64,000 nt of DNA from Mycolicibacterium aromaticivorans JS19b1 = JCM 16368 (GTDB lineage Bacteria > Actinomycetota > Actinomycetes > Mycobacteriales > Mycobacteriaceae). Below, in pieces: positions 17,365-29,749 of this stretch. The position numbers and the translations under genes are program-made. Position 1 is the stretch's first letter. Every line of letters begins with the position of its first letter. The DNA lies in NCBI RefSeq assembly GCF_000559085.1, contig NZ_JALN02000001.1, positions 806,001 through 870,000 on the forward strand, written 5' to 3'. Under the pieces are notes generated by a model. It ran no database searches, was not told the origin of the DNA, and was given only the letters and a program-made list of their open reading frames with translations.

Positions 17365-17424
17365 GCGAGCAGACACAAAAGCGCCCCACACGCCCGGGAT
17401 TTCCGCCCCTTTATGTCTGCTCGC
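17365..17424. repeat. Intergenic inverted-repeat element between pfkA and gatB
   Basis: GCGAGCAGACA (17365-17375) and TGTCTGCTCGC (17414-17424) are perfect 11-bp arms, with a further partial pairing of CAAAAG and CTTTAT inside. The element fills most of the 102-base pfkA-gatB gap. I recall similar GCGAGCAGAC-type inverted repeats as common in mycobacterial intergenic regions, but cannot verify it here. It could act as a transcript boundary. Confidence 0.6.
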
Positions 17425-17435
17425 GGGGAGAAGTC

Positions 17436-18467
17436 TCAGCCGAAGAAGGCGGCCGCGTCGTCGTAGCGGCTCTGCGGCACCAGCTTGAGTTGGCGCACCG
17501 CGTCCGCCAACGGCACCCGCCCGATGTCCTGCCCGCGCAGCGACACCATCATCCCGTATTCACCGGCATGTGCGGCGTCGGCGGCGTTGACACCGAATCG
17601 AGTGGCCAGTACCCGGTCATACGCCGTCGGGGTGCCGCCGCGCTGGACGTGACCGAGCACGGTGACCCGGACTTCCTTCTTGATCCGCTTCTCCACCTCC
17701 ATGGCCAGTTGCTGAGCCACCCCGGTGAAGCGTTCGTGCCCGAACTCGTCGGTGCCGCCCTGGCGCAGCTGCATCGATCCCTCGGCCGGCTTGGCCCCTT
17801 CGGCGACCACGATGATGAAGCTGGACTCACCGCGCTGGAAGCGTTTCTTGACCAGCCGGCACACCTCTTCGACGTCGAAGGGCTGCTCGGGGATCAGGGT
17901 CATGTGCGCACCCGAGGACAGCCCGGCGTTCAGCGCGATCCAGCCCGCGTGCCGGCCCATCACCTCCACCAGCATCACCCGCTGATGCGACTCCGCGGTG
18001 CTGTGCAGCCGGTCGATCGCCTCGGTGGCGATCTGCAGCGCGGTGTCATGGCCGAATGTGACGTCGGTGCAGTCGATGTCGTTGTCGATGGTCTTGGGCA
18101 CGCCGACGACGGGCACACCCTCCTCGGACAGCCAGTGCGCGGCGGTCAGGGTTCCCTCGCCGCCGATCGGGATCAGCACGTCGATCCCGTTGTCCTCCAA
18201 CGTCTGCTTGATGTCGTCCAGACCGGCGCGCAGCTTGTCGGGATTGGTGCGGGCGGTGCCCAGCATGGTGCCGCCCTTGGCGAGCAGCCGGTTGTTGCGG
18301 TCGTCGTTGTGCAGTTGGATCCGGCGGTCCTCGAGCAGGCCACGCCAGCCGTCCAGGAACCCGACCACCGAAGACCCGTAGCGGGCGTCGCAGGTCCGCA
18401 CCACGGCCCGGATCACCGCGTTCAGACCCGGACAGTCACCCCCACCGGTCAGCACTCCGATACGCAT
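17436..18467 (-). CDS. pfkA: 6-phosphofructokinase
   Basis: The 343-residue glycolytic enzyme converts fructose 6-phosphate to the 1,6-bisphosphate. Motifs are [13 protein letters not shown] (phosphate loop), [19 protein letters not shown] and [13 protein letters not shown]. The Gly in GGEGT, rather than the Asp of pyrophosphate-dependent enzymes, points to ATP as donor. It is syntenic with Rv3010c and embedded between gatA and gatB as in other mycobacteria. Confidence 0.96.
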   Translation of the reverse strand: MRIGVLTGGGDCPGLNAVIRAVVRTCDARYGSSVVGFLDGWRGLLEDRRIQLHNDDRNNRLLAKGGTMLGTARTNPDKLRAGLDDIKQTLEDNGIDVLIPIGGEGTLTAAHWLSEEGVPVVGVPKTIDNDIDCTDVTFGHDTALQIATEAIDRLHSTAESHQRVMLVEVMGRHAGWIALNAGLSSGAHMTLIPEQPFDVEEVCRLVKKRFQRGESSFIIVVAEGAKPAEGSMQLRQGGTDEFGHERFTGVAQQLAMEVEKRIKKEVRVTVLGHVQRGGTPTAYDRVLATRFGVNAADAAHAGEYGMMVSLRGQDIGRVPLADAVRQLKLVPQSRYDDAAAFFG

Positions 18468-18485
18468 GGGACCTATCCTGCCCCG

Positions 18486-19970
18486 TCAGATCGCTGTTGG
18501 CAGCGAACCGCGGGCAGACTCATAGGCCGCACCTATCCGGTACAACCGGTCGTCGGCGAGCGCCGGCGCCATGATCTGCAGCCCGACCGGCAGATTGTCG
18601 TCGGTCGACAGTCCCGACGGCACCGACATTCCGCAATGCCCGGCCAGGTTCAACGGCAGCGTGCACAGATCGAACAGGTACATCGCCAGTGGGTCGTCGA
18701 CCTTCTCCCCCAGCCGGAACGCGGTGGTCGGGGTCGCCGGTGACACGAGCACGTCCACCTTCTCGTAGGCGGCGTCGAGGTCACCGGCGATCAGGGTGCG
18801 AACCTTCTGCGCCTGGTTGTAGTAGGCGTCGTAATAGCCCGCTGACAGCGCGTACGTGCCAATGATGATGCGGCGCTTGACTTCTGGTCCGAATCCGGCC
18901 GCCCGCGTCAGTGCCATCACCTCTTCGGCGCTGCGAGTGCCGTCGTCGCCGACCCGCAACCCGTAGCGCATGGCGTCGAAGCGGGCGAGGTTGCTCGACA
19001 CCTCCGAGGGCAGGATCAGGTAGTAGGCGGACAGCGAGTAGTCCAGGTGCGGGCAGTCCACCTCGCTGACCTGGGCACCCAGCGCTTCGAGCTGCTCGAC
19101 GGCGGCGGTGAACGAATCCAGTACGCCCGGCTGATAACCCGCGCCGCTGCGCAGCTGCTTGACCACACCGATCCGCACGCCCGACAGGTCGCCGGTGGCG
19201 CCGGCCTTCGCGGCCGCCACCACGTCGGGGACCTGGGCGTCGACCGAGGTCGAATCGCGCGGGTCGTGCCCGGCGATCACCGAATGCAGCAACGCCGTGT
19301 CGAGCACGGTGCGAGCGCACGGCCCGCCCTGGTCGAGTGAAGACGCGCAGGCCACCAGCCCGTAGCGCGACACCGTGCCGTAGGTGGGCTTGACCCCGAC
19401 GGTCGCGGTCAGCGCCGCCGGCTGGCGGATCGAGCCGCCGGTGTCGGAGCCGATCGCCAGCGGCGCCTGAAAGGCGGCCAACGCGGCGGCGCTGCCACCG
19501 CCCGACCCGCCCGGCGTCCGGTCGGTGTCCCACGGATTGCGGGTCGGGCCGTAGGCCGAGTTCTCGGTGGAGCTGCCCATCGCGAACTCGTCCATGTTGG
19601 TCTTGCCGAGGATCGGGGTGCCCGCGGCGCGCAGCCGAGCAGTCACCGTCGCGTCGTACGGCGAGGTCCAGCCTTCGAGGATCTTCGAGCCGCACGTCGT
19701 CGGCATGTCGACGGTGGTGAAGACGTCTTTGAGGGCCAACGGCACACCGGCCAGCGGCGACGGCAGCGTCTCCCCGGCGGCGACGGCGGCGTCGACGCGG
19801 GCGGCACTGGCCAGTGCCTCGTCAGCGGCGACGTGCAAGAAGGCGTGATAGCGCTCGTCGGTGGCGGCAATCTGGTCCAGGCAGGCCTGGGTCACCTCGA
19901 CCGAGGAGACCTCTTTGGCGGCGATCTTCTCGCCCAGGGTGGCGGCGTCGAGCCGGATCAAGTCGCTCAC
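18486..19970 (-). CDS. gatA: Glu-tRNA(Gln) amidotransferase subunit A
   Basis: GatA (494 residues) is the amidase that hydrolyses glutamine and supplies ammonia to GatB. The catalytic Lys-Ser-Ser triad lies in [19 protein letters not shown] and [13 protein letters not shown]. The GTG at 19970 overlaps the gatC stop (CAGTGAGC), giving the N-terminus [14 protein letters not shown]; the 29 extra codons of the longest ORF would lie inside gatC. Its length is normal for the family. Confidence 0.96.
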   Translation of the reverse strand: MSDLIRLDAATLGEKIAAKEVSSVEVTQACLDQIAATDERYHAFLHVAADEALASAARVDAAVAAGETLPSPLAGVPLALKDVFTTVDMPTTCGSKILEGWTSPYDATVTARLRAAGTPILGKTNMDEFAMGSSTENSAYGPTRNPWDTDRTPGGSGGGSAAALAAFQAPLAIGSDTGGSIRQPAALTATVGVKPTYGTVSRYGLVACASSLDQGGPCARTVLDTALLHSVIAGHDPRDSTSVDAQVPDVVAAAKAGATGDLSGVRIGVVKQLRSGAGYQPGVLDSFTAAVEQLEALGAQVSEVDCPHLDYSLSAYYLILPSEVSSNLARFDAMRYGLRVGDDGTRSAEEVMALTRAAGFGPEVKRRIIIGTYALSAGYYDAYYNQAQKVRTLIAGDLDAAYEKVDVLVSPATPTTAFRLGEKVDDPLAMYLFDLCTLPLNLAGHCGMSVPSGLSTDDNLPVGLQIMAPALADDRLYRIGAAYESARGSLPTAI

Positions 19971-20266
19971 TGGGGCTCCCCCAGAATCTGCGGGACCGCG
20001 AAGCGGCCCTCTGCTGCGGCCGGCGCCTCGGCGAGCGCTTCGGACTGGGTCAGGCACTGCTGAACCACGTCGGGCCTGGTGACGTTGACGTCTTTCAGGG
20101 GGTTGTCGGTCGGCTTCACGTCGGCGGTGTCGACGGCCTGAATCTGGCTGACATGCTCCAGGATGGCGTCGAGTTGGCCGGCGAAGCTCTCTAGTTCGTT
20201 GTCGGTCAGGGCCAGCCGGGCCAGCTTGGCGAGCCGGGCGACATCGTCGCGGGAGATCTGGGACAC
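19967..20266 (-). CDS. gatC: Glu-tRNA(Gln) amidotransferase subunit C
   Basis: GatC (99 residues) is the small stabilising subunit that wraps GatA and GatB. The sequence [21 protein letters not shown] and [12 protein letters not shown] are family signatures. The GTG at 20266 gives the same N-terminus as mycobacterial GatC; a TTG three codons earlier is the longest start. It is the first gene of the gatC-gatA-pfkA-gatB run. Confidence 0.95.
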   Translation of the reverse strand: MSQISRDDVARLAKLARLALTDNELESFAGQLDAILEHVSQIQAVDTADVKPTDNPLKDVNVTRPDVVQQCLTQSEALAEAPAAAEGRFAVPQILGEPQ

Positions 20267-20434
20267 GGTGGTCAAGCCTAGGTGAAAGGGCGATCCGAGT
20301 GCCGTGGGGACTGCTTGGGGTCGGCCTGCCGCTGGGTGCCCCTGCCGGTCCTCGCCTTACACGGTGTGTCTGTGGCGCCAGGCGGCCGCCCCTACCGGAA
20401 TGCTGAGTCCAGGCGGCTGTGAAACAGTGTCCGC

Positions 20435-21094
20435 GTGCCTTCGTATCTGCTGCGGGTCCAGCTGGCCGACCGGCCCGGTAGCCTCGGCTCGCTCGCCGTG
20501 GCGCTGGGCACCGTCGGCGCCGACATCCTGTCGCTCGACGTGGTCGAGCGGGGACCCGGCTGGGCGATCGACGACCTGGTCGTCGAGCTGCCGCTCGGTG
20601 CGATGCCCGACATGCTGATCACGGCCGCCGAGCAGATCAAGGGTGTCCGGGTCGACACCATCCGGCCGCATACTGGGCTGTTGGAGGCCCATCGCGAGCT
20701 GGAACTCATCGACCACATCGCGGCGGCGGGCAACCGCGCCGCCAAGCTGCAGGTGCTCGCCGACGAGGCGCCACGGGTGCTGCGGGTGGGCTTCTGCACG
20801 GTGGCGCGGATGACGGAGTCGGGCCTGGAACGCGTGGTCGGCAGCTCTGGCGCGCCGGAGACCGCGGCGACCTCCGCTCCGTGGCTGCCGCTCGCACACG
20901 CCGAGGCCCTCGACGGCACCGCCGACTGGGTGCCCCAGGTCTGGCGGGACATGGACACCACGTTGGCCGCCGCGCCGCTGGGTGACCCCAACACCGCGGT
21001 GTTGTTGGGCCGCCCGGGTGGGCCGTTGTTCCGGCCCTCCGAGGTGGCCCGGCTGGGCTATCTGGCCGGGATCGTCGCGACCATTCTTCGCTGA
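20435..21094 (+). CDS. ACT-domain amino-acid-binding protein (Rv3013-like)
   Basis: A 219-residue protein with an N-terminal ACT domain ([36 protein letters not shown]), the fold used for allosteric amino-acid sensing. A second region about 90-215 is less defined and ends [26 protein letters not shown] start. It is divergent from gatC and converges with ligA one base apart, the same arrangement as Rv3013 in M. tuberculosis. The ligand and partner are unknown. Confidence 0.87.
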   Translation: MPSYLLRVQLADRPGSLGSLAVALGTVGADILSLDVVERGPGWAIDDLVVELPLGAMPDMLITAAEQIKGVRVDTIRPHTGLLEAHRELELIDHIAAAGNRAAKLQVLADEAPRVLRVGFCTVARMTESGLERVVGSSGAPETAATSAPWLPLAHAEALDGTADWVPQVWRDMDTTLAAAPLGDPNTAVLLGRPGGPLFRPSEVARLGYLAGIVATILR

Positions 21095-21095
21095 C

Positions 21096-23207
<2,112 letters not shown>

Positions 23208-23290
23208 CTAGCGGAGGCCACTGACGCCACACGCACGAGCAACCGACGTGCTACCGGCGGGCGGCCGCAGCCGGTGGCCGGGCCGGGCCT

Positions 23291-24478
23291 CTATCGGCGG
23301 CAGCGCGCGATGACCGAACCCACCTTCCGGGCTTTTGTGCTGGTGTCGATCTCGGGGTGCACGCCGCGCTGGAACAAGACGATGATGTCGGACCCACCGA
23401 ACGCGAAGAACCCGAATTCTTCGCCCTTGGCCACCTGCGTACCACGCGCCGCAGTCAGGTTCACCGAACCCACATGCGACATGCCCACGGGGACTACGGC
23501 AACGACGCCCAGATCGCCGTTTCCCGACGTCGAGGTGTCCACAGTCAGCACCCCCCGGTTCTGGAAGAACTCGTACCCGGTGTGTGCGCTGTCGCGCGCC
23601 TTGAGCTGATGGTCCTCGAGGTCGACTTGCATGTAGACCTGACCGGAGATCACGAAGGCCTCCTCGACTGTCCCCGCGACCGGGACGTGGAAGCGGTGAT
23701 ACGCAGACGGGGGCAGCATGTAGTGCACGAACGTGCCGCCTGCAAAAGTATCGGCGAAGCGGCTGCCATCGATCAACTGCGTGATGTTGCCGTAGTGGCG
23801 GCCTTTGACGGCGGTGGCCGGGATGTTGGAATCGGCGTCGATGTCGTAACAGTGCCGGAAGCTGCAGTCCGCCGGTGAGGTCACCACCCGGTTGTCGGCA
23901 GGTGCACTGATGGGACGCAGACCAGCGTTGAGCTCGCGGGCGAAGAACTGGTTGAAGGTCAGCCAGCCGCTGGGCGTGTTCGGCCGGCCGTCGATGAGAG
24001 ATTCTTCGATGGTGTATTCGGGCGCCTCACGAAGAAACGATTGCAGGATGTCGTCATCGAAGGACGCGGTGGTGTCCAGAAAGCTGCCCCACTCTCGGGC
24101 GAACTCGGTGAGCCAGCCACGGAACTTCGGGGAATTCTCGGCGATCGCGGCCTGTGAGACATCCGCCTTCTGGTCGACCAGCCAGAAGAAGTGAGCCAGT
24201 CGGTCGCTGACCTCCTTGGCGTAACGTTCCTGTGGCGCAGAGGTTTTCCATGCGGGCGCGTCGGTCTGCTGCGGGATCCAGCGGACGAACCTGGACAGGT
24301 AGTCGTAATACTGGGGCAGGTCCCGTGGCCAGTCGAGTACGTCGTAAACGTCGGCATCGAGTTCCTTGGCTGCGCGCTCAGCCGCGCTGCGCAACGACTT
24401 CTCCAGTACGTCCGCGAGGCTGGGGTCGTCGTCGAGCAGGGTCTGCAGACTCCGCACGATCTCGTCGGGCTGTTGCAT
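23291..24478 (-). CDS. Phosphatidylserine decarboxylase-family protein
   Basis: A 395-residue protein whose C-terminal half (about 180-385) matches the PSD family: LTFNQFFAREL, VTSPADCS, YHRFHVPVAG and the pyruvoyl-generating Gly-Ser in FFAFGGSDIIVLFQ. The N-terminal 170 residues form an extra helical domain, as in longer PSD-like enzymes of fungi and actinobacteria. No transmembrane segment is seen, so it may decarboxylate a soluble substrate or bind the membrane peripherally. ATG at 24478 with GGAG upstream. M. tuberculosis has no counterpart at this position. Confidence 0.82.
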   Translation of the reverse strand: MQQPDEIVRSLQTLLDDDPSLADVLEKSLRSAAERAAKELDADVYDVLDWPRDLPQYYDYLSRFVRWIPQQTDAPAWKTSAPQERYAKEVSDRLAHFFWLVDQKADVSQAAIAENSPKFRGWLTEFAREWGSFLDTTASFDDDILQSFLREAPEYTIEESLIDGRPNTPSGWLTFNQFFARELNAGLRPISAPADNRVVTSPADCSFRHCYDIDADSNIPATAVKGRHYGNITQLIDGSRFADTFAGGTFVHYMLPPSAYHRFHVPVAGTVEEAFVISGQVYMQVDLEDHQLKARDSAHTGYEFFQNRGVLTVDTSTSGNGDLGVVAVVPVGMSHVGSVNLTAARGTQVAKGEEFGFFAFGGSDIIVLFQRGVHPEIDTSTKARKVGSVIARCRR

Positions 24479-24532
24479 GAACTCACTCCTCACTCTCGGG
24501 GTTGTGGCGGGGTCGCAGTCAACACCGCCCTG

Positions 24533-25048
24533 TCAGCGCCGGGAACTGTTCCGGTCCGCCCTGACTTGGCTCAGGAGGAACGCCCCGCCGGGCACCACGC
24601 CCAGAACGATCCGCGCGAGCCGGTCCCGGACTCGTTGGTGCGACGGCGGAGTGGCGCTGCGCTGCGACAAGTCGTGATAGCCCGCGCCGGCCCAGACGGT
24701 CGCGGCAGCGGCGTCAGTGAGACCAGCGCGGGCTCGGGAGCGGTCGACGGCGGCAAGTCCCACCGCGGTCATGGCGTGAACCGCGTCGACCCAGACGCCC
24801 ATCGCAAGCACCTCGGGGCTGGGCCGCCAGCCGGACAGCAGAGCTTGAGTCAAGTGGCGGGCTCCCAAGATCCGTGCGACGACCACGCTCTTGGTATCGA
24901 CCTCGATGCGGTGCACAGTCTCCATGACGGCGCGAGGCGCGACGAGAAGGGCCAGGCCCCACCCGGCGCGGGTCAATTCGATGGATCTGGAACGAGTGGT
25001 GGCCACGTCCGTGCTCAGCGGTCTGGACGGCAACGTGTCGATGGTCAT
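24533..25048 (-). CDS. Unknown membrane-associated protein, 171 aa
   Basis: No family is recognised. Three short hydrophobic stretches (GWGLALLVAP, VWVDAVHAMTAVGLAAV and ARIVLGVVPGGAFLL) suggest weak or re-entrant membrane association. The ATG at 25048 (MTIDTLPSRPL) has TAGGAGA six bases upstream and is preferred to a start 23 codons earlier. It lies 54 bases before the PSD-like gene in the same orientation, so the two may be cotranscribed. Confidence 0.6.
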   Translation of the reverse strand: MTIDTLPSRPLSTDVATTRSRSIELTRAGWGLALLVAPRAVMETVHRIEVDTKSVVVARILGARHLTQALLSGWRPSPEVLAMGVWVDAVHAMTAVGLAAVDRSRARAGLTDAAAATVWAGAGYHDLSQRSATPPSHQRVRDRLARIVLGVVPGGAFLLSQVRADRNSSRR

Positions 25049-25086
25049 CGTGTCTCCTACGGTCGGCAGAGCGAGGGCCCCATACC

Positions 25087-25123
25087 GGCGCCGCATCACG
25101 TGCGTTCCACGCATCACGGCGCC
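25087..25123. repeat. Imperfect hairpin in the divergent 25.05-25.27 kb spacer
   Basis: GGCGCCG (25087-25093) pairs with CGGCGCC (25117-25123), and the interior GTGCGT/ACGCAT adds further pairing. The spacer between two divergent genes is 226 bases and holds no other signal I recognise. Confidence 0.35.
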
Positions 25124-25274
25124 CGGACGGCCGATGCTCGGGGCAATCGCTCATGCGGTACCCGGATCCTTGGCCACATCACCTCGGAGCCGCACATTCT
25201 CAGGACTTTGCAAGGCTGTCGAACACGGTGCGCGGCCTACACCCCGGGCGGGTCGCTCGTGGCAGTGTTGAGCC

Positions 25275-25670
25275 ATGCCCCATCCGGTCATGTTCGACGG
25301 CTCCGACCCGATCCTGGCTCGGGTGCGCACCATCGCATTGGCGTTGCCGGAGGCGACCGAGAAGATCTCGCACGGTAGGCCGACGTTTTCGGCGCCGAAG
25401 ATGTTCGCCGTCTACGGCGGCAGCCAGAAGAATCCCGGCGGTCCGATGATCCGGTACGCCCATGCGCTGCTGATCAAGGCCGACGACAGTGAACGGGAGG
25501 CTCTGCAGCAGGACACCCGGTTCTTCTTCCCGGCCTACCTCGGCCCGTACGGCTGGCTGGGCCTGGACTTCGATGCCGCCGAGATCGATTGGACGGAAGT
25601 CGCCGAACTGATCGACGCGTCATTCCGGCTACAGGCCCCGGCGCGGCTGATCAAGCAGCTGGACCGCTAG
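25275..25670 (+). CDS. MmcQ/YjbR-family protein
   Basis: A 131-residue small single-domain protein of the MmcQ/YjbR (CyaY-like fold) family. It starts with the conserved helix LARVRTIALALPEATEKISHGRPTF and has the typical FGPYGWLGLDF-like segment (LGPYGWLGLDFDAAEIDWTEVAELI). Its biochemical role is unknown; members are often called DNA-binding. It converges with the MetE-like gene, stops overlapping by four bases. Confidence 0.82.
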   Translation: MPHPVMFDGSDPILARVRTIALALPEATEKISHGRPTFSAPKMFAVYGGSQKNPGGPMIRYAHALLIKADDSEREALQQDTRFFFPAYLGPYGWLGLDFDAAEIDWTEVAELIDASFRLQAPARLIKQLDR

Positions 25671-26680
25671 ATCGCGTCGGGATCCTCAGACACCGCGTCG
25701 GCGGCCCGCTGGCACAGTCCGATCGCGACGCGGGCCCACGCGGCGTCCGCGCCGGCCAGCCCGCAGGCCGGACTGATCCCGACCAGATCGCGAACCGAAC
25801 TGCGGGAGAAGCCGATTCGATCGGTGATCGCCACAGCCGCGGCGGCCACCTCTTCAGCGGAGGGCCGGGCCGCCGGGGCACTCGTCGGCACCAGGCCGAA
25901 CACCACGCAACGCCCCGAGTCCAGGAACTCCCCCAGTCCGTCGAAGTCGGCGTCACCAAGCGTGCTCGCATCCACCGAGACTGCGTGGATGGCGCTGCGC
26001 TGCAGCACGTTCCATGGGACATCCGCGCAGCTGTGCAGCATCACCTCCGCACCCGCAGCGGCCACACACTCGTCGAGCAGACCGATCGCCACCACCTCGT
26101 CGACCGGGTGCACCGGGTTCAGCGACGTCACCCCGGTCAGCCGGCCGGCCAGCGCCGCGGACAGCACCGGCTCGTCATACTGCACCACCACCGTCGTCCC
26201 CAACCGTCGGGCCAGCTCGGCCCGGTGTCGCGCCACCCCCTCGGCCAACGACGACGTCAGATCGCGCACTGCACCGGCATCGGTGAGGGCTCGGTGCCCG
26301 TTCGGCAACTCGAGCTGGGCGGCCAGGGTGACCGGGCCCGGCGCCTGCACCTTGACCGGCCGCCCGGAGCCGGGGCCGGGGCCGCCGGCTTTCTCCCAGG
26401 CCTCCTCGATGGCGTCGATGTCCTCGTCGAGCAGACTCTTCGCCCGGCGGGTGACCGCACCGGGCCGGGCGGCGATGCGGTAGCCGCGCGGCACGGTGTC
26501 GATGGCGATGTCGACCAGAAGCGCGCCGGCCCGCCCGATCATGTCGGCGCCCACGCCGCGGGCGGGCAGCTCGACCAGGTGCGGCAGTCGGTGCAGCTCC
26601 CCGACCACGATCTCGGCGGCTTCCCGCGGGGCGGAACCCGGCCACGAGCCGATACCGGTGGCTGCCGCGAAATCACTCAC
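25667..26680 (-). CDS. Cobalamin-independent methionine synthase-like protein (Rv3015c-like)
   Basis: The 337-residue protein resembles the C-terminal catalytic barrel of MetE: ATGIGSWPG at the start, QAPGPVTLAAQL, VVQYDEPVLS and a metal-site-like His-x-Cys in MLHSCADVPWN. It is much shorter than full MetE (about 760) and lacks the N-terminal barrel, so the methyl donor may differ. The GTG at 26680 gives the N-terminus shared with Rv3015c. There is no clear ribosome binding site, so the transcript may be leaderless. Confidence 0.85.
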   Translation of the reverse strand: MSDFAAATGIGSWPGSAPREAAEIVVGELHRLPHLVELPARGVGADMIGRAGALLVDIAIDTVPRGYRIAARPGAVTRRAKSLLDEDIDAIEEAWEKAGGPGPGSGRPVKVQAPGPVTLAAQLELPNGHRALTDAGAVRDLTSSLAEGVARHRAELARRLGTTVVVQYDEPVLSAALAGRLTGVTSLNPVHPVDEVVAIGLLDECVAAAGAEVMLHSCADVPWNVLQRSAIHAVSVDASTLGDADFDGLGEFLDSGRCVVFGLVPTSAPAARPSAEEVAAAAVAITDRIGFSRSSVRDLVGISPACGLAGADAAWARVAIGLCQRAADAVSEDPDAI

Positions 26681-26739
26681 CGGGCAACCGTATTGGACGC
26701 ACCCGGCACGCCGCACGGCCGGGGGCCTACCGTGATGAG

Positions 26740-27378
26740 ATGACGTTGCGCGCGGCAGTGGCCTGTGGCGCTGCTGCGGCGCTGCTGGCGGGCTGCACCC
26801 ACGGGGTCGACGGGGTACCGCTGCGCGCCCTGGGCGAGCCGCCCTACAACCCGCCGGGCGTCGTCGATGTCGACCGAATCATGCTCAGCCAGGCTCAGAT
26901 CCAGGCCATCACCGGTGGCGGCCGGGACGTGACGATCATTCCGAGCATGGACGGCAAAGCCATGGTGGACGTCGAGGCACTGGCCGATTCGGTCCCCCGC
27001 GATTGCCGCTTCATCTTCGCCGAAACCGACACCTTCGGCACCGACGTCGAGGACTTCCACAAGACCAGCTTCCAATACCCGCCGCGGCGCGGGCTGATCT
27101 CCGAGGGCGCCGCGGCCTACCGGGACGAGGCCACCGCACGGCAGGCGTTCAACACCCTCTCGACCGCCGTGCACCGCTGCGCCGAGGGATTCATGGGTGC
27201 GAGCCTGGTCGGCGACGTCGGCGCCGACGCCGAGTCACTGCGCACCCGTCCCGGCCGGTGCGGCCGGGACTACCGGCTCAAGTCGTCGGTGCTGGTGGAG
27301 GTGACGTTCTGCACGTTCCCCGAGTCAGTGCCCGAGATCGTGATGACGAACATTCTCAACAAGATTCCGGGCGGCTGA
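26740..27378 (+). CDS. lpqA: LpqA-like lipoprotein with PknH-like sensor domain
   Basis: A 212-residue lipoprotein. The signal sequence ends in lipobox LLAGC near residue 19. The remainder resembles the PknH-type extracellular sensor fold (PF14032-like), with paired Cys (CRFIF, HRCAEGF, GRCGRDY, VTFCTFP) likely forming two disulfides. It is syntenic with Rv3016 (lpqA). The 3' end overlaps the convergent mnmA gene by 23 bases. Confidence 0.82.
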   Translation: MTLRAAVACGAAAALLAGCTHGVDGVPLRALGEPPYNPPGVVDVDRIMLSQAQIQAITGGGRDVTIIPSMDGKAMVDVEALADSVPRDCRFIFAETDTFGTDVEDFHKTSFQYPPRRGLISEGAAAYRDEATARQAFNTLSTAVHRCAEGFMGASLVGDVGADAESLRTRPGRCGRDYRLKSSVLVEVTFCTFPESVPEIVMTNILNKIPGG

Positions 27379-28438
27379 TCGTCGCGCTGGCGACGACTTC
27401 GTCGCCCGCCGGATCTGGCCGGTAGAGCACCAACGTCTGCCCCGGCGCGACACCGCGCAGCGGCACACGCAGGGAAACGCGCAGCTCGTCGCCGACCACT
27501 TCGGCGACGGCGGGGACCACGCCACCGTGGGCACGGACCTGAACCTCGCACTCCACCGGCCCGGTGGGTGCGACACCGGAGGTGAACACCGGGCGGATGC
27601 CGGTCAGCGACCGCACTTCGAGGTCTTCTTTGGCCCCCACCCGCACCGTCTGCGACTCGGCGTCGATCGCGGTGACATACCGCGGGAGGCCGTCCGGTCC
27701 GGGGCCGGCGATGCCGAGACCCTTGCGCTGGCCGATGGTGAAACCGTGCACGCCGTCGTGCTCGGCGAGCACCGCGCCGGTGGCGTCGTCGACGACGGCT
27801 CCGCGCCGCACACCGATCCGCGCGCCCAGGAAGGCCTGGGTGTCGCCGGAGGGGATGAAGCAGATGTCGTGGCTATCGGGCTTGTCAGCGACGGCCAGCC
27901 CGCGACGGGCGGCCTCCTCGCGGATCGCCGGCTTGGGAGTGTCGCCGATCGGGAAGGCCGCGTGGCGCAGCTGCTGAGCGGTCAGCACGCCGAGCACGTA
28001 GGACTGGTCCTTGTCGACGTCGACCGCGCGGCGCAGCCGGCCATCGGACAGCCGGGCGTAGTGCCCGGTGGCCACCGCATCGAAGCCCAACGCCAGGGCT
28101 TTGGCCGCCAACGCCGAGAACTTGATCTTCTCGTTGCAGCGCACGCAGGGGTTGGGGGTTTCACCGCGTTCGTAGGACGCGACGAAGTCGTCGATCACGT
28201 CTTCGGCGAACTGGTCGGCGAAATCCCAGACGTAGAACGGGATTCCGAGGACGTCGGCGACCCGGCGGGCATCGCCCGCGTCTTCTTTGGAACAACAGCC
28301 GCGCGAACCCGTCCGCAGGGTTCCGGGTTGTCTCGACAACGCCAGGTGCACACCGACCACTTCGTGGCCGGCGTCGACCATCCGCGCGGCGGCCACCGAC
28401 GAATCGACGCCGCCGCTCATCGCGGCCAGCACCCTCAT
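27356..28438 (-). CDS. mnmA: tRNA 2-thiouridylase MnmA
   Basis: The 360-residue enzyme introduces sulfur at U34 of Lys, Glu and Gln tRNAs. The ATP pyrophosphatase P-loop is [10 protein letters not shown]. The catalytic Cys pair lies in [12 protein letters not shown] and DICFIP, and the C-terminal beta domain ends in [16 protein letters not shown]. It is translationally coupled to iscS, the sulfur donor, by an ATGA overlap, an arrangement that matches function (Rv3024c-Rv3025c). Confidence 0.96.
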   Translation of the reverse strand: MRVLAAMSGGVDSSVAAARMVDAGHEVVGVHLALSRQPGTLRTGSRGCCSKEDAGDARRVADVLGIPFYVWDFADQFAEDVIDDFVASYERGETPNPCVRCNEKIKFSALAAKALALGFDAVATGHYARLSDGRLRRAVDVDKDQSYVLGVLTAQQLRHAAFPIGDTPKPAIREEAARRGLAVADKPDSHDICFIPSGDTQAFLGARIGVRRGAVVDDATGAVLAEHDGVHGFTIGQRKGLGIAGPGPDGLPRYVTAIDAESQTVRVGAKEDLEVRSLTGIRPVFTSGVAPTGPVECEVQVRAHGGVVPAVAEVVGDELRVSLRVPLRGVAPGQTLVLYRPDPAGDEVVASATISRPESC

Positions 28439-29640
28439 CGCAGTGCCCCCAATGATGAACTGGCCAGTGCGGCCTGGCGGGCACGCTCGACCGCGGCGGG
28501 CAGTACCCGCAGCGCCGCATCGACATCGGCTTCAGTGCTGGTGTGGCCCAAGGACAATCGCAGCGATCCGCGGGCGGCGTCGGCGTCGGCGCCCATGGCC
28601 AACAAGACATGCGAGGGTTGGGCGACACCGGCTGTGCACGCCGAGCCGGTCGAGCATTCGATTCCGTTGGCGTCCAACAACATCAGCAGCGAGTCACCCT
28701 CGCAGCCACGGAACGTGAAGTGGGTGTTGCCCGGGAGCCGGCGATCACCGAGAGCCCCGTTGACGTGGGTGTCCGCGATCGAATCCAGCACCCCGTTGAC
28801 AAGCCGATCGCGCAGGTAGCGCAGCCGGGCGCCGGTAGTGTCGAGCGATTCGACCGCGACGTCGGCAGCCGCCGCCATCGCGACCACACCCGCGACATCA
28901 GGTGTGCCCGAACGGACATCGCGTTCTTGACCGCCGCCGTGCAGCAGCGGAACGCACGCGGTGGCCCGGCGTAGCAGCAGTGCGCCCACGCCGGTCGGTC
29001 CGCCGAACTTGTGCGCGGCCAGGCTGACGGCCGACAGGGTGGAGCCGGCGAAGTCCACCGGGATGTGACCGACCGCCTGGACGGCGTCACTGTGGACGGG
29101 CACGTCGAACTCGGCGGCCACGGCGGCCAGTTCGGCGATCGGCATGATCGTGCCGACTTCGTTGTTGGCCCACATCACCGTGACCAGTGCGACGTCGTCG
29201 TGTTCGGTCAGTGCCTCGCGCAGCGCGGCCGCCGTCACCGACCCATCGGGTTCGGTCGGCAGGAACGTCACCTCGGCGCCCTCATGCTCGGCGAGCCAGG
29301 TGACGGCGTCGAGCACGGCGTGGTGCTCGACCGCGGTGGTCACGATGCGGCGGCGGGCGGGTTCGGCGTCGCGCCGCGCCCAGTAGATGCCTTTGACCGC
29401 CAGGTTGTCACTCTCGGTGCCCCCTGCGGTGAAGATCACCTCGGACGGCCGGGCACCGAGGCGCGCCGCGATGCTCTCCCGGGCCTCCTCCATGCGGCGC
29501 CGGGCGTCGCGGCCCGCGGTGTGCAGCGAGGACGCGTTGCCGACGGTGGCCAGCGCAGCCGTCATCGCCTCGATGGCAGCAGGATGCATCGGGGTGGTGG
29601 CAGCGTGGTCGAGATACACCGGACCGGCGGTCGGGCTCAT
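28435..29640 (-). CDS. iscS: Cysteine desulfurase
   Basis: The 401-residue PLP enzyme mobilises sulfur from cysteine for tRNA thiolation and Fe-S assembly. The N-terminus [13 protein letters not shown] is diagnostic, the PLP Lys lies in [10 protein letters not shown], and the active Cys in STGSACTAG. The ATG at 29640 ([12 protein letters not shown]) is chosen; the longer start adds 53 residues from an intergenic repeat and is rejected. Syntenic with Rv3025c. Confidence 0.96.
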   Translation of the reverse strand: MSPTAGPVYLDHAATTPMHPAAIEAMTAALATVGNASSLHTAGRDARRRMEEARESIAARLGARPSEVIFTAGGTESDNLAVKGIYWARRDAEPARRRIVTTAVEHHAVLDAVTWLAEHEGAEVTFLPTEPDGSVTAAALREALTEHDDVALVTVMWANNEVGTIMPIAELAAVAAEFDVPVHSDAVQAVGHIPVDFAGSTLSAVSLAAHKFGGPTGVGALLLRRATACVPLLHGGGQERDVRSGTPDVAGVVAMAAAADVAVESLDTTGARLRYLRDRLVNGVLDSIADTHVNGALGDRRLPGNTHFTFRGCEGDSLLMLLDANGIECSTGSACTAGVAQPSHVLLAMGADADAARGSLRLSLGHTSTEADVDAALRVLPAAVERARQAALASSSLGALR

Positions 29641-29681
29641 AGCCCGTCCAGGATACCGGCAGGCGCGCAGGCTCCTTGCCA

Positions 29682-29745
29682 CGGCGAACGTCACCCCAGC
29701 GTGACGCTCGGCGCCAACCGTGCCTCTGGAGTGGCGTTCGGCGCC
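29682..29745. repeat. Double inverted-repeat element between iscS and the acyltransferase gene
   Basis: CGGCGAACGTCAC (29682-29694) pairs imperfectly (11 of 13) with GTGACGCTCGGCG (29701-29713). A second hairpin is framed by GGCGCC at 29710-29715 and 29740-29745. The element fills the gap upstream of iscS and may delimit the acyltransferase transcript. Confidence 0.5.
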
Positions 29746-29749
29746 GAAA

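Noticed and set aside
16503..18743. A 746-codon plus-strand ORF antisense to gatB and pfkA
   Set aside because: It spans two unrelated genes and an inverted repeat on the opposite strand; composition is that of an antisense shadow.
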